The translations under genes and the position numbers were made by a program. Below, piece after piece: positions 24,516-34,165 of a stretch of DNA of 64,000 nt (positions are counted from its first letter, which is position 1; each line of letters begins with the position of its first letter). This DNA comes from JAJXWB01 sp046349085 (GTDB lineage: Bacteria > Pseudomonadota > Alphaproteobacteria > Rhizobiales > Beijerinckiaceae), in assembly GCA_046349085.1 (NCBI GenBank), contig JAXMDA010000005.1:186001-250000 (forward strand). The letters run 5' to 3'. The notes beneath the pieces were generated by a model, which made no database searches, was not told the origin of the DNA, and saw only the letters and a list, made by a program, of their open reading frames with translations.

Positions 24516-25409
24516 TCACCAGCTCCCCGAGGCGCCGCCGCCGCCAAACGATCCGCCGCCGCCGGAAAATCCGCCGCCCCAATCCGAACCGCCGCTCGAC
24601 GATCCGCTGCTCCAGCCGCCGCCCCAGTTGCTCGGGCCCGAAGGGATGAAGATCGTCTGGTTGCCGCGCCGCACCCAGCGCCCCGTCTGACCCCGCGCGT
24701 TGCGGATCATCGACCACAGAATGAAGCAGAACAAGGCGAAGATGATGAAGGGCAGGAGCTGGTCGATGAGGTCGGGCTGCCGCTCGACGCGCACTTTCGC
24801 CTTTTTCTGCCATTCCGAGGAATCGACGGTCAGCGCGTCGATGATGGCGTCGACGCCCGCGACGATGCCGCCGGCATAATCGCCGGAGCGAAACTTCGGC
24901 ACGATGGCGCTCTGGATGATGACGCTCGACAACGCGTCGGTCATCGTGCCCTCGAGGCCGTAGCCGACCTCGATGCGCACCTTGCGCTCGTTGGGCGCCA
25001 CCAGCAGCAGAAGCCCGTTGTTCTTCTTCGCCTCGCCGAGCTTCCAGGCGCGCGCGAGATCGACGGAGAAGGTCTCGATGTCCGACCCCTGCAGAGACGG
25101 CACTGTCGCCACGACGAGCTGGATGCCGGACTTGTCTTCCAGGGCCGTGAGCTTCGTCTCGATCTGCGTGCGCGTCGCGAAGGGGATGATGTTGGCCTGG
25201 TCGACGACGCGGCCGGTGAGCGCGGGGAGGTCGAAGGCGAGGGCGAGGGTGGCGAAAAGGGCGAGGAGGGGGAGCGCCATCCCCGCGAAAGCGGGGATCC
25301 GGAAGACTGAGCGAAAATTTGCCGGATGGCCGCAGGCCGTCTGGATCCCCGATCGAGCCTCGCTCGTCGGGGATGACAGTTCGGGACTGGCGATGATCGC
25401 GCGGTTCAT
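24516..25409 (-). CDS. TPM-domain protein (YgcG family) with repeat-disrupted N-terminus
   Basis: A 297-residue membrane-anchored protein. It has an exported TPM domain (ALTGRVVDQANIIP, LVVATVPSLQGSDIE and NNGLLLLVAPNERKVRIEVG), a transmembrane segment (LLPFIIFALFCFILWSMI) and a Gly/Ser/Trp-rich tail. The signal-peptide-like stretch LPLLALFATLALAF is preceded by about 43 residues encoded by a palindromic repeat at 25269-25380. Translation may therefore start at ATG 25409, giving a buried signal, or at ATG 25280 on the inner edge of the repeat, giving a normal signal peptide but with no good ribosome-binding site. It lies 40 bases after lemA and is coupled to the next TPM gene. Confidence 0.85.
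   Translation of the reverse strand: MNRAIIASPELSSPTSEARSGIQTACGHPANFRSVFRIPAFAGMALPLLALFATLALAFDLPALTGRVVDQANIIPFATRTQIETKLTALEDKSGIQLVVATVPSLQGSDIETFSVDLARAWKLGEAKKNNGLLLLVAPNERKVRIEVGYGLEGTMTDALSSVIIQSAIVPKFRSGDYAGGIVAGVDAIIDALTVDSSEWQKKAKVRVERQPDLIDQLLPFIIFALFCFILWSMIRNARGQTGRWVRRGNQTIFIPSGPSNWGGGWSSGSSSGGSDWGGGFSGGGGSFGGGGASGSW
25269..25380. repeat. Palindromic repeat, family A, at the N-terminus of a TPM gene
   Basis: CCCCGCGAAAGCGGGG (25281-25296) is followed by GATCCGG, a GGCCGCAGGCC core near 25328, then CTGGATCCCCGA and GTCGGGGATGACAG (to about 25380). The layout, hairpin-GATCC-core-GGATC-hairpin, is the same as the family A copies at 1606-1682 and 50150-50255. Confidence 0.85.
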
Positions 25410-25423
25410 GGCGTGCGCGCCGT

Positions 25424-25447
25424 GCGAGCCTGAAGGCTCGCGGTCCA
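25424..25447. repeat. Short palindromic repeat, family D
   Basis: The 20-mer GCGAGCCTGAAGGCTCGCGG, followed by TCC, lies in the lemA-TPM gap. Its core GCGAGCCTGAAGGCTCGC is an inverted repeat. The same sequence with small changes occurs at 41949-41972 and as both flanks of the ftsY insert (59507-59527, 59602-59622). Confidence 0.75.
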
Positions 25448-25449
25448 TC

Positions 25450-26049
25450 TCAGAACTTTACCTGCGGCGGCCTGTCCGAGCCTTCCGACGCCGTGAAGGT
25501 CGCCATCGGCTTGTTGCCGGAGAACAGCGTCTTCGCCCAGATGATCGAAGGGAACGTGGAGAGCGTCAGGTTGTAATCGCGGACAGCGGCCACATAATCC
25601 CGGCGCGCCACGGCGATGCGGTTTTCCGTGCCTTCGAGTTGCGACTGCAGGGCAAGGAAGTTCTGGTTGGATTTCAGGTCCGGGTAGGCCTCGGAGACCG
25701 CGATCAGGCGGCCGAGCGCGCCGGAGAGCTGGTTCTGCGCATCCTGGAACTGCTTGATCTTCTCGGGATCGGTGAGCTGCGAGGCGTCGACCTTGACGGA
25801 GGTGGCCTTGGAGCGCGCCTCGATGACCGAGGTCAGCACGTCCTTCTCCTGCTTGGCGTAGCCCTGCACGGTCGCCACCAGATTGGGGATGAGGTCGGCG
25901 CGGCGCTGGTACTGGTTCTGCACGTCGGCCCATTTGGCCTTGGCGTTTTCTTCGGCTGTCGGAATGGTGTTGTACCCGCAGCCGGCGACGCTGAGGCCGA
26001 GCGCCAGAGCGGCAAGGGCGGCCCGCAAACGGGAAAAAACAATGGCCAT
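25450..26049 (-). CDS. lemA: LemA family lipoprotein
   Basis: A 199-residue protein with a lipoprotein signal (lipobox VAGC, cysteine at about residue 24). The helical LemA core follows: NQYQRRADLIPNLVATVQGY (about residues 45-64), AEAYPDLKSNQNFLALQ-like and ENRIAVARRDYVAAVRDYN segments. LemA proteins form antiparallel helical bundles and commonly accompany TPM-domain genes, as here. The function is unknown. ATG 26049 was preferred over ATG 26061 because GGAG lies six bases upstream of it. It heads the lemA-TPM-TPM operon. Confidence 0.9.
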   Translation of the reverse strand: MAIVFSRLRAALAALALGLSVAGCGYNTIPTAEENAKAKWADVQNQYQRRADLIPNLVATVQGYAKQEKDVLTSVIEARSKATSVKVDASQLTDPEKIKQFQDAQNQLSGALGRLIAVSEAYPDLKSNQNFLALQSQLEGTENRIAVARRDYVAAVRDYNLTLSTFPSIIWAKTLFSGNKPMATFTASEGSDRPPQVKF

Positions 26050-26222
26050 GGTCTGCTCCATAGAATGGCGGCGACCTTAGCCGCTGGCTACGGCCTGTAA
26101 AGTGCGGTGCGCCACAGCGCGACGCGGCCTTGCCCCCATGGTCCGAATTTCGCCGCGATCGAACCTTCCGATATCGTCCCGCCGCGTCGCAGTTCTGCGG
26201 CAAATTGGGTAAGATCGCGCAC

Positions 26223-26870
26223 ATGATTCGATTGCCGCAGCGCGCCGTTCCGGCGCTGGTCGTCCTCGCCTTCGCTTTCGGCCTTTCGGCGTCCGCGCCG
26301 ACGCCCGGCCCCTCGCTCGCTCTCACCGGCGCGCAGGCCAAGGAGAAGGAGGATCCGAAGAAATCCGCCAAGGGCAAGGCCGCCGCCAAGGACGACAAAT
26401 CGAAGAAGCCCGACAGCAAGGCCGCCGGCGGCGGCAAGGCGACGCCTGTCGGCCGCTTCGGCGAGTGGGACGTGTTCACCACCGGCGGCAAGACGAAGAC
26501 CTGCTACACGCTGGCGCGGCCGAAGGAGCGCGCGCCCGCGAGCCTGAAACGCGACGACGCCTATGTGTTCATTTCGAACCGGCCGGGCGAGAACGTGCAA
26601 AACGAAGTTTCCGTCATCATGGGCTTCGCCATGAAGGACGGGTCGGAGCCGAGCGCCGACATCGGCGGGACGGCCTTCCAGTTCGTCGCCAAGGGCGCGA
26701 ACGCCTGGCTGAAGAACCCGGCCGAGGAAGGCAAGTTCGTCGAAGCGATGAAGCGCGGCTCCAAGCTCGTGGTGAAGGCGTCCTCCAGCAAAGGCAACGC
26801 CACCACCGACAGCTATTCGCTGGCCGGGATCAGCGACGCGCTCGCCCGCATCCGCAAGGAATGCCAATAG
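26223..26870 (+). CDS. Invasion-associated locus B (IalB)-like exported protein
   Basis: A 215-residue protein with a signal peptide (about residues 1-30), a long Lys/Ala/Asp linker (about 40-72) and an IalB-type domain: GRFGEWDVFTTGGKTKTCYTLARP, a span with ISNRPGENVQNEVSVIMGF, and KGNATTDSYSLAGISDAL near the end. IalB proteins are widespread in Alphaproteobacteria, including non-pathogens, and their biochemical role is unsettled. It is monocistronic, divergent from lemA. Confidence 0.82.
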   Translation: MIRLPQRAVPALVVLAFAFGLSASAPTPGPSLALTGAQAKEKEDPKKSAKGKAAAKDDKSKKPDSKAAGGGKATPVGRFGEWDVFTTGGKTKTCYTLARPKERAPASLKRDDAYVFISNRPGENVQNEVSVIMGFAMKDGSEPSADIGGTAFQFVAKGANAWLKNPAEEGKFVEAMKRGSKLVVKASSSKGNATTDSYSLAGISDALARIRKECQ

Positions 26871-26922
26871 GCCCCATGGCCTTAGCCGAAGGTGGCGCCA
26901 CCAAAGTTCGACCCTGCTCGCC

Positions 26923-26952
26923 TTGTGAGCAGGCCCCGCGCTGACGCATAAT
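26923..26952 (+). promoter_or_regulatory. Possible acs promoter
   Basis: TTGTGA (26923-26928) and CATAAT (26947-26952) are 18 bases apart in the 143-base gap before the acetyl-CoA synthetase gene. The match to sigma-70 consensus is moderate. Confidence 0.35.
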
Positions 26953-27013
26953 CCCGCCGACTTTTTAGAGCGCCGCGAACGCTCGGGTACGCGCGCGCCG
27001 TGGGAGGACGGGA

Positions 27014-28945
<1,932 letters not shown>

Positions 28946-28964
28946 CGCGACGCTCTCGCGAAAA

Positions 28965-28995
28965 GGCCGCGCATCGAAGGATGCGCGGCCTTTTT
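28965..28995 (+). terminator. Rho-independent terminator of acs
   Basis: A perfect ten-pair stem (28965-28974 with 28981-28990) and a six-base loop are followed by TTTTTGTTT, 20 bases after the acs stop. Confidence 0.93.
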
Positions 28996-29061
28996 GTTTG
29001 CCGGTTTCCATCCGTCACGGCCGGAACAAGTCGGGCGTGACGGCTCAGGCGTGAAAGCGCC

Positions 29062-29667
29062 CTAGGCCCACGGCCTTTCGGCGGCGTGCTTCTTCTCGAA
29101 GGACGAAATCTTGTCGGCCTTGACCATGGTGAGGCCGATATCGTCGAGGCCCTCGATCAGGCAGTGCTTGCGGAAGGCGTCGATGTCGAACTTGACGACG
29201 CCGCCGTCGGGGCCGCGGATTTCCTGCGCTTCGAGATCGACGGTCAGCGTCGCGTTGGCGCCGCGCTCGGCGTCGTCCATCAGCTTGGCGAGGTCGTCTT
29301 TCGAGACCTTGATCGGCAGGATGCCGTTCTTGAAGCAATTATTGTAGAAAATGTCGGCGAAGCTCGTCGAGATCACGCAACGGATGCCGTAGTCGAGCAG
29401 CGCCCAGGGCGCGTGCTCGCGCGAGGAGCCGCAGCCGAAATTGTCTTCCGCCACCAGGATCTGCGCCTTGCGGTAGGCGGGCTGGTTCAGCACGAAATCC
29501 GGGTTCTCGGAACCGTCCTCGTTGTAGCGCATCTCCGAGAACAGGCCCTTGCCGAGGCCCGTGCGGGCGATCGTCTTCAGGTACTGCTTGGGGATGATCA
29601 TGTCCGTATCGATGTTGACGATCGGCAGGGGCGCGGCGACGCCCGTCAATTTCGTGAACTTTTCCAT
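29062..29667 (-). CDS. leuD: 3-isopropylmalate dehydratase small subunit
   Basis: A 201-residue subunit of isopropylmalate isomerase, which converts 2- to 3-isopropylmalate in leucine synthesis. It carries the swivelling aconitase-like domain: NIDTDMIIPKQYLKT (about residues 18-32), FGCGSSREHAPWAL (about 77-90) and FADIFYNNCFKNGILPI. It must pair with LeuC, whose gene lies 2.9 kb away at 32559-33968 on the same strand, so the two are not one operon here. ATG 29667 begins the conserved MEKFTKLTGVAAPL. Confidence 0.96.
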   Translation of the reverse strand: MEKFTKLTGVAAPLPIVNIDTDMIIPKQYLKTIARTGLGKGLFSEMRYNEDGSENPDFVLNQPAYRKAQILVAEDNFGCGSSREHAPWALLDYGIRCVISTSFADIFYNNCFKNGILPIKVSKDDLAKLMDDAERGANATLTVDLEAQEIRGPDGGVVKFDIDAFRKHCLIEGLDDIGLTMVKADKISSFEKKHAAERPWA

Positions 29668-29756
29668 GGCGAGGGCCTTTTCTGGCGCAATTGGCAGGGT
29701 GTTAGCAAAAGGGGGCGGGAGGCGCAAACGGGCCGGGGGCGGGACGCGCGCCAACG

Positions 29757-29797
29757 GCCTGGATTGCTTCGTCGCTTCGCTCCTCGCAATGACGGGT
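29757..29797. repeat. Short interspersed repeat, family F
   Basis: The sequence GATTGCTTCGTCGCTTCGCT followed by CCTCGCAATGACGGG lies between the divergent leuD and maoC-like genes. This type of repeat is widespread in Alphaproteobacteria and other bacteria. Only one copy is seen in this window. Confidence 0.5.
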
Positions 29798-29875
29798 CGA
29801 GCGGGCGGCATTTGACCCCGTCTTCCGCTCTGCTCACCATGCCGGCAATAGCGGAGCCAGGGAGGCCAACGGCAA

Positions 29876-30361
29876 ATGGGCAATATCGACGAGTCCTTCG
29901 ATCCGGCGACACATCTGTGCGCCGAGCAGCGCTGGTTCGAGGATTTTCGCGTCGGCGAGCGCTACATCCTGCCGAGCCGCACGGTCAACGCCGCCAATTT
30001 CGCGGCTTTCCAGCTTGTCTCCGGCGACAATCACCCGATCCACTACGACGTCGAATATTGCCGCAAGCGCGGCTATGCGGGCCTGCTGGCGCATGGCCTT
30101 CAGGTCGTCTGCTTCACCGCCGCCGGCGCGGGGCGCTTTCCGCACGAAGTCTCGGACTCTCTCGTCGCCTTTCTCGAACAATCCAGCCGGTTCCTCGCCG
30201 GCGTCATCGACGGCGACACGCTCTATCCCGCGCTCGAGATCACGGACCTGACGGCGCAGCGCTCGACGGGCGTCATCACCATGCGCGCGACCGTGCACAA
30301 CCAGAAGCGGGAGCTCGTGCTCGACGGCTGGCACAAATATCTGGTGAAGAAGCGCGGTTGA
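29876..30361 (+). CDS. MaoC-like hotdog-fold dehydratase
   Basis: A 161-residue single-hotdog protein of the MaoC/(R)-hydratase type. The catalytic dyad motif is FQLVSGDNHPIHYD (about residues 44-57), with Asp and His of D-x-x-x-x-H, followed by AHGLQVVCF. Members hydrate trans-2-enoyl-CoA to (R)-3-hydroxyacyl-CoA in fatty acid or polyhydroxyalkanoate metabolism, or act on C4-C5 dicarboxyl-CoA esters; which applies is unclear. A strong GGAGG lies 14 bases upstream. It converges with pcm four bases downstream. Confidence 0.85.
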   Translation: MGNIDESFDPATHLCAEQRWFEDFRVGERYILPSRTVNAANFAAFQLVSGDNHPIHYDVEYCRKRGYAGLLAHGLQVVCFTAAGAGRFPHEVSDSLVAFLEQSSRFLAGVIDGDTLYPALEITDLTAQRSTGVITMRATVHNQKRELVLDGWHKYLVKKRG

Positions 30362-30364
30362 CGC

Positions 30365-31198
30365 CTACGGCGGGTCCGTCGAAAGCCACCAGCCGTCGCC
30401 GGCGAGCCAGCAGGCCTCGTCGCGCGCGTCGAAACGCAGCGAACGCACCTTGCGCCAGCTCTCGTCGGCGAAACGTTCCGCCAGCCGCCGTTCCGCGGCG
30501 GCGTCGCGCGCCGCCTCGCAGGCGATGAAGGCGACCGGGAAGAGGAACCGTGCGGGCCAGCGCGCCGCGCTTGCGCCTTTTTGAACGAGCAGCATGGCGC
30601 CGACGGCGCCGGGCGCCTCGAGCGGAAAAAGGAGCCGGCCGCCCGGCCGCAGCGCGGCGCGCCAGCAGGCGTAGGGTTCGATTGCCCCGGCGTTCACGTA
30701 GATGACGTCGGCTTCCGGCAGGTCGGGCGCAATGCCCGAGCGCGCCTCGATGCGCACATTGGCGCAGTCGCGCAAATTGGTCCTCGCGCGCGCCGCAATG
30801 CCGGGATCGATCTCGTAGCCGACGACCTTGCCCGTGGCGCCGACGAGGCGCGCGAGCATTGCGGTGTAGTAACCGACGCCTGCGCCGATATGCAGGACCG
30901 TCTCGCCTTCCCTTGGCGCAAGTTCTTGCATGCAGCGCGCGTGCAGCGCCGGCTCGCCGATGTTGACGCCGCGTGCGGGGTCGATGGCGACGAGGCAATC
31001 GCGATAGAGATCGACGACATCGCGCGTCTCGACATACGAGCCGAAGCTCGCCACGAACCAAGGCGGCGGTCCCGCGAATTCTTCACGCGGCGTTTCCGCG
31101 AAGGCCTGTTCGATGCGCGCGTCGCGCACGCCCGCCTGCGCGCAGATCTCGCGCGCAAATTTCTGGCGCAACGTTGCGTTGGACGCGTTCGACATCAT
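30365..31198 (-). CDS. pcm: Protein-L-isoaspartate O-methyltransferase-like protein
   Basis: A 277-residue SAM-dependent methyltransferase of the PCMT family, which repairs isoaspartyl sites in aged proteins. Visible are the N-terminal substrate region RDCLVAIDPARGVNIGEPALH (about residues 65-85 in part), motif I VLHIGAGVGYYTAML (about 99-113) and the acidic motif VVGYEIDPGIAARA. It is longer than E. coli Pcm (208), with an extra C-terminal 60-70 residues. The substrate specificity could have drifted, because the loop before motif I is not canonical. It overlaps the upstream metallopeptidase stop by four bases (ATGA). Confidence 0.8.
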   Translation of the reverse strand: MMSNASNATLRQKFAREICAQAGVRDARIEQAFAETPREEFAGPPPWFVASFGSYVETRDVVDLYRDCLVAIDPARGVNIGEPALHARCMQELAPREGETVLHIGAGVGYYTAMLARLVGATGKVVGYEIDPGIAARARTNLRDCANVRIEARSGIAPDLPEADVIYVNAGAIEPYACWRAALRPGGRLLFPLEAPGAVGAMLLVQKGASAARWPARFLFPVAFIACEAARDAAAERRLAERFADESWRKVRSLRFDARDEACWLAGDGWWLSTDPP

Positions 31199-31614
31199 TC
31201 CGTTTCGCGTTCGATGCGCTCCATGTCGTCGTCGCTGAGGCCGAAATGATGGCCGATCTCATGCACCAGCACATGACGCACGATGGCCCCGAGCGCGTCC
31301 TCGTTCTCGGCCCAGTAGTCGAGAATGGGGCGGCGGTAGAGCCAGACCATGTTGGGCGGCTGCCCGGTGTGCGCGAGCGCTTCGCCCTGCGCGAGACCGC
31401 GCCCGCGAAAGAGGCCGAGCAGATCGTAATCGCTCTCGCAATTCATCTCGTCGAGCGTCTGGTCGTCGGGCCAATCGTCGACGCGGATGACGATGCCCGC
31501 GCACAGATTGCGGAAGTTCGCAGGCAGCGCGTCGAAGGCCGTCTGCGCCATGTCCTCGAACTCGCCGAGATCAGGCGCGCGGCGTTCGCTCCAGTCGAGG
31601 TTGGTCGCAGTCAT
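31195..31614 (-). CDS. Small zincin-like metallopeptidase family protein (DUF1025)
   Basis: A 139-residue soluble protein of the minimal metallopeptidase family. The zinc motif VHEIGHHFGLSD places His118, Glu119 and His122 with a downstream acidic residue. Length is typical of the DUF1025/zincin-like fold group. The natural substrate is unknown. Its stop overlaps the pcm start in ATGA, so the two are translationally coupled, which may suggest a shared role in protein repair and turnover (inference). Confidence 0.87.
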   Translation of the reverse strand: MTATNLDWSERRAPDLGEFEDMAQTAFDALPANFRNLCAGIVIRVDDWPDDQTLDEMNCESDYDLLGLFRGRGLAQGEALAHTGQPPNMVWLYRRPILDYWAENEDALGAIVRHVLVHEIGHHFGLSDDDMERIERETE

Positions 31615-31715
31615 GCTTCAGCATTGCATGCAGCGCGTCCGCGTGAAAGCGGAACCCGCGCAGGGCGACGGCGTTGCGTGAAGACGCGCGCGATGTGCCG
31701 CGCGAGGAGGATGAC

Positions 31716-31958
31716 ATGAGGAAGATATTGTTTGCGGCGGTCGTCGCCGCGGGAGCGGTATTTGCGGGTTCAGCCAGCGCGGCGCCCACGCCGGCGCAGA
31801 CGCCGGCAGGGTTTGACCAAGCGCAGGGCCAGGTCGAGCAGATCCGTCATGGCGGACGCGGCATGCATCGCGGCTGGGGCCATCGCCATTACGGCTGGCG
31901 GCGCGGCCATCATTATGGATGGCGTCATCATCGCCGCTGGCGCCACCGTCACTGGTGA
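31716..31958 (+). CDS. Small exported His/Arg/Trp/Gly-rich protein
   Basis: An 80-residue protein with a signal peptide (about residues 1-22, AGSASA/AP), a short Pro/Gln linker and a C-terminal 35 residues made almost only of His, Arg, Trp, Gly and Tyr (RGWGHRHYGWRRGHHYGW part). It could bind metal or nucleic acid, but no family is recognised. GAGGAGG lies six bases before the ATG and a perfect terminator lies eight bases after the stop, so it is a real, well-expressed unit. Confidence 0.72.
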   Translation: MRKILFAAVVAAGAVFAGSASAAPTPAQTPAGFDQAQGQVEQIRHGGRGMHRGWGHRHYGWRRGHHYGWRHHRRWRHRHW

Positions 31959-31965
31959 TCTCGAA

Positions 31966-31994
31966 GAAAGGCCGGGCGACCCGGCCTTTCTTTT
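31966..31994 (+). terminator. Rho-independent terminator
   Basis: An eleven-pair perfect stem (31966-31976 with 31980-31990) with a three-base loop and TTTT tail, immediately after the small exported-protein gene. Confidence 0.92.
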
Positions 31995-32023
31995 CTTTTC
32001 ACGACATCACGCGAGGAGCACGG

Positions 32024-32515
32024 ATGGACAACTCCCTCGAAGCCCAGGGCAAAGTCTGGGACCTCATCAAGGACATACGCATTGCGATGTTCGTCACGCA
32101 GGATTCCGCCGGCAAACTGTCGGCGCGGCCGATGTCTGCGGTCAACGACGAGTTCAGCGGCTCGCTCTGGTTCATGACCGCCGGCGACTCGCCCAAACTC
32201 GAGGATGTGCGCGCATCGCCCGACGTGCTCGTCGCCTATTCGGAACCGAAAAACCAGAACTACGTTTCGGCGCGCGGCAAGGCGGAAATCGTCAAGGACA
32301 AGACGAAGGTGAAAGAGCTCTGGAGCGAGATGGACCGCGTCTGGTTTCCGCGCGGTCCCGACGAGAGCGACATCGCGCTTATCCGCGTGGAGGTCGAAAG
32401 CGCCGAATATTGGGACGCGCCGAGCGCGACCATGGTCTATGTCTACGGCTACGCCAAGGCGCGTCTCACGGGCAGGCCGCCGGACATCGGCGAGAACAAG
32501 ACGGTCGCCTTCTAG
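32024..32515 (+). CDS. Pyridoxamine 5'-phosphate oxidase-like (general stress protein 26 type)
   Basis: A 163-residue flavin-binding split-barrel protein. IRIAMFVTQDSAGKLSARPM (about residues 18-37), LWFMTAGDSPKLEDVRASP and YVSARGKAEIVKDK are typical of the GSP26/PNPOx-like group, followed by WFPRGPDESDIALIRVEVES. It is probably an FMN- or F420-independent stress-related oxidoreductase; no substrate is known. GAGGAG lies five bases upstream of ATG 32024. It converges with leuC 43 bases later. Confidence 0.85.
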   Translation: MDNSLEAQGKVWDLIKDIRIAMFVTQDSAGKLSARPMSAVNDEFSGSLWFMTAGDSPKLEDVRASPDVLVAYSEPKNQNYVSARGKAEIVKDKTKVKELWSEMDRVWFPRGPDESDIALIRVEVESAEYWDAPSATMVYVYGYAKARLTGRPPDIGENKTVAF

Positions 32516-32558
32516 ATCGGCGCGAGAGGGCGCAGAGCGCCCGCCCGTTTTTGCCAGA

Positions 32559-33968
32559 TCAAGCGAACTTGCGCACGTCGACGAAATGACCGGCGATCGC
32601 GGCGGCCGCCGCCATGGCCGGCGACACGAGATGCGTACGGCCGCGGAAGCCCTGACGGCCCTCGAAATTGCGGTTCGACGTCGAGGCGCAGCGCTCGCCC
32701 GGCGCGAGCTTGTCCGGGTTCATCGCCAGGCACATCGAGCAGCCGGGCTCGCGCCATTCGAAGCCGGCCTCGATGAAGACCTTGTCGAGGCCTTCCGCCT
32801 CCGCCTGCTCCTTCACGAGGCCCGAGCCCGGCACGACCATGGCGCTGACGTGCGACGCGACCTTCTTGCCCTTGGCCACGGCGGCGGCGGCGCGCAGATC
32901 CTCGATGCGGCCGTTGGTGCAGGAGCCGATGAAGGCGCGGTCGATCTTCACATCGGCGATGCGTTCGCCGCCCTTGAGGCCCATGTAGTCCAGCGCGCGC
33001 GCGACGGCCGCCTTCTTCGCTTCGTTCGGCGCGTCGGCCGGCGTCGGCACGGTCCCGTCGATGGCGATGACGTCCTCCGGGCTCGTGCCCCAGGTGACGA
33101 GCGGCGGCAGGTCGGCGGCGTTCAGCGTGACGACCGTGTCGAAATGCGCGCCTTCGTCCGACTTCAGCTTCGACCAATAGGCGACCGCCTGGTCCCAGGC
33201 GGCCCCCTTCGGGGATTTCGGGCGACCTTCGAGATAGGCGAAAGTCTTTTCGTCCGGCGCGATCAGGCCGGCGCGCGCGCCGCCTTCGATCGACATGTTG
33301 CACAGCGTCATGCGGCCTTCCATCGACAGGCCGCGGATCGCCTCGCCGGCATATTCGATGACGTGGCCGGTGCCGCCGGCCGTGCCGATCTTGCCGATGA
33401 TGGCGAGCGCAATGTCCTTGGCTGTCACGCCGAACGGCAATTCGCCGTCGACGCGCACCAGCATGTTCTTCGCCTTCTTCTGGATCAGCGTCTGGGTGGC
33501 GAGCACGTGCTCGACCTCGGACGTGCCGATGCCGTGCGCCAGCGCGCCGAAGGCGCCGTGCGTCGACGTATGGCTGTCGCCGCAGACGATGGTCGCGCCC
33601 GGCAGCGTGAAGCCCTGCTCCGGCCCGATGATGTGGACGACGCCCTGGCGCTTGTCGTGTTCGTCGTAATATTCGACGCCGAATTCGGCGGCGTTGATCG
33701 CGAGCTGCTCGACCTGCGCCTTGGATTCGGGATCCTCGATCGGCTTGGAACGATCGGTCGTCGGCACGTTGTGGTCGACGACGGCGAGCGTCTTCTCCGG
33801 CGCGCGCACCTTGCGGCTGGACATGCGCAGGCCTTCGAAGGCCTGCGGGCTTGTCACTTCGTGCACGAGATGGCGGTCGATGTAGATCAGGCAGGTGCCG
33901 TCGGGCTGGACGTCGACGACGTGGTCGTCCCAGATCTTGTCGTAGAGCGTGCGCGGTCCTGCGGTCAT
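32559..33968 (-). CDS. leuC: 3-isopropylmalate dehydratase large subunit
   Basis: A 469-residue aconitase-family subunit holding the [4Fe-4S] cluster. Motifs include VCGDSHTSTHGAFGALAHGI, the cluster cysteines in GSCTNGR and GCSMCLAMNPD, and the C-terminal STSNRNFEGRQG. It works with LeuD in leucine synthesis. The start was set at ATG 33968 because GAGG lies nine bases upstream; the in-frame ATG at 33977 abuts that GAGG and would be poorly used. leuC and leuD are unlinked, although neighbours in many bacteria. Confidence 0.97.
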   Translation of the reverse strand: MTAGPRTLYDKIWDDHVVDVQPDGTCLIYIDRHLVHEVTSPQAFEGLRMSSRKVRAPEKTLAVVDHNVPTTDRSKPIEDPESKAQVEQLAINAAEFGVEYYDEHDKRQGVVHIIGPEQGFTLPGATIVCGDSHTSTHGAFGALAHGIGTSEVEHVLATQTLIQKKAKNMLVRVDGELPFGVTAKDIALAIIGKIGTAGGTGHVIEYAGEAIRGLSMEGRMTLCNMSIEGGARAGLIAPDEKTFAYLEGRPKSPKGAAWDQAVAYWSKLKSDEGAHFDTVVTLNAADLPPLVTWGTSPEDVIAIDGTVPTPADAPNEAKKAAVARALDYMGLKGGERIADVKIDRAFIGSCTNGRIEDLRAAAAVAKGKKVASHVSAMVVPGSGLVKEQAEAEGLDKVFIEAGFEWREPGCSMCLAMNPDKLAPGERCASTSNRNFEGRQGFRGRTHLVSPAMAAAAAIAGHFVDVRKFA

Positions 33969-34130
33969 GGCGGCCATCCTCGTTGCGGCGCGGCTGTTCT
34001 TTCGCGCCCGGCGCCGGTCGGTTTCGACCCGTGCGGGGCGTCTCATCGGCCGTCTTCTAGAGCAACGCGCCAAAAAGGGGAAATCAGATTTTCGGGAGCT
34101 TTGAGGGCGAGGCGGACGCCACGACAGGGG

Positions 34131-34158
34131 TTCCCTCCCCACAAGGGGGAGGGGGGAA
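34131..34158. repeat. Short C-run/G-run palindrome, family C
   Basis: TTCCCTCCCC and GGGGGAGGGGGGAA face each other around ACAA just after the heparinase gene stop. No U-run follows, so it is not a classic terminator. Confidence 0.55.
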
Positions 34159-34165
34159 GGGCGCC

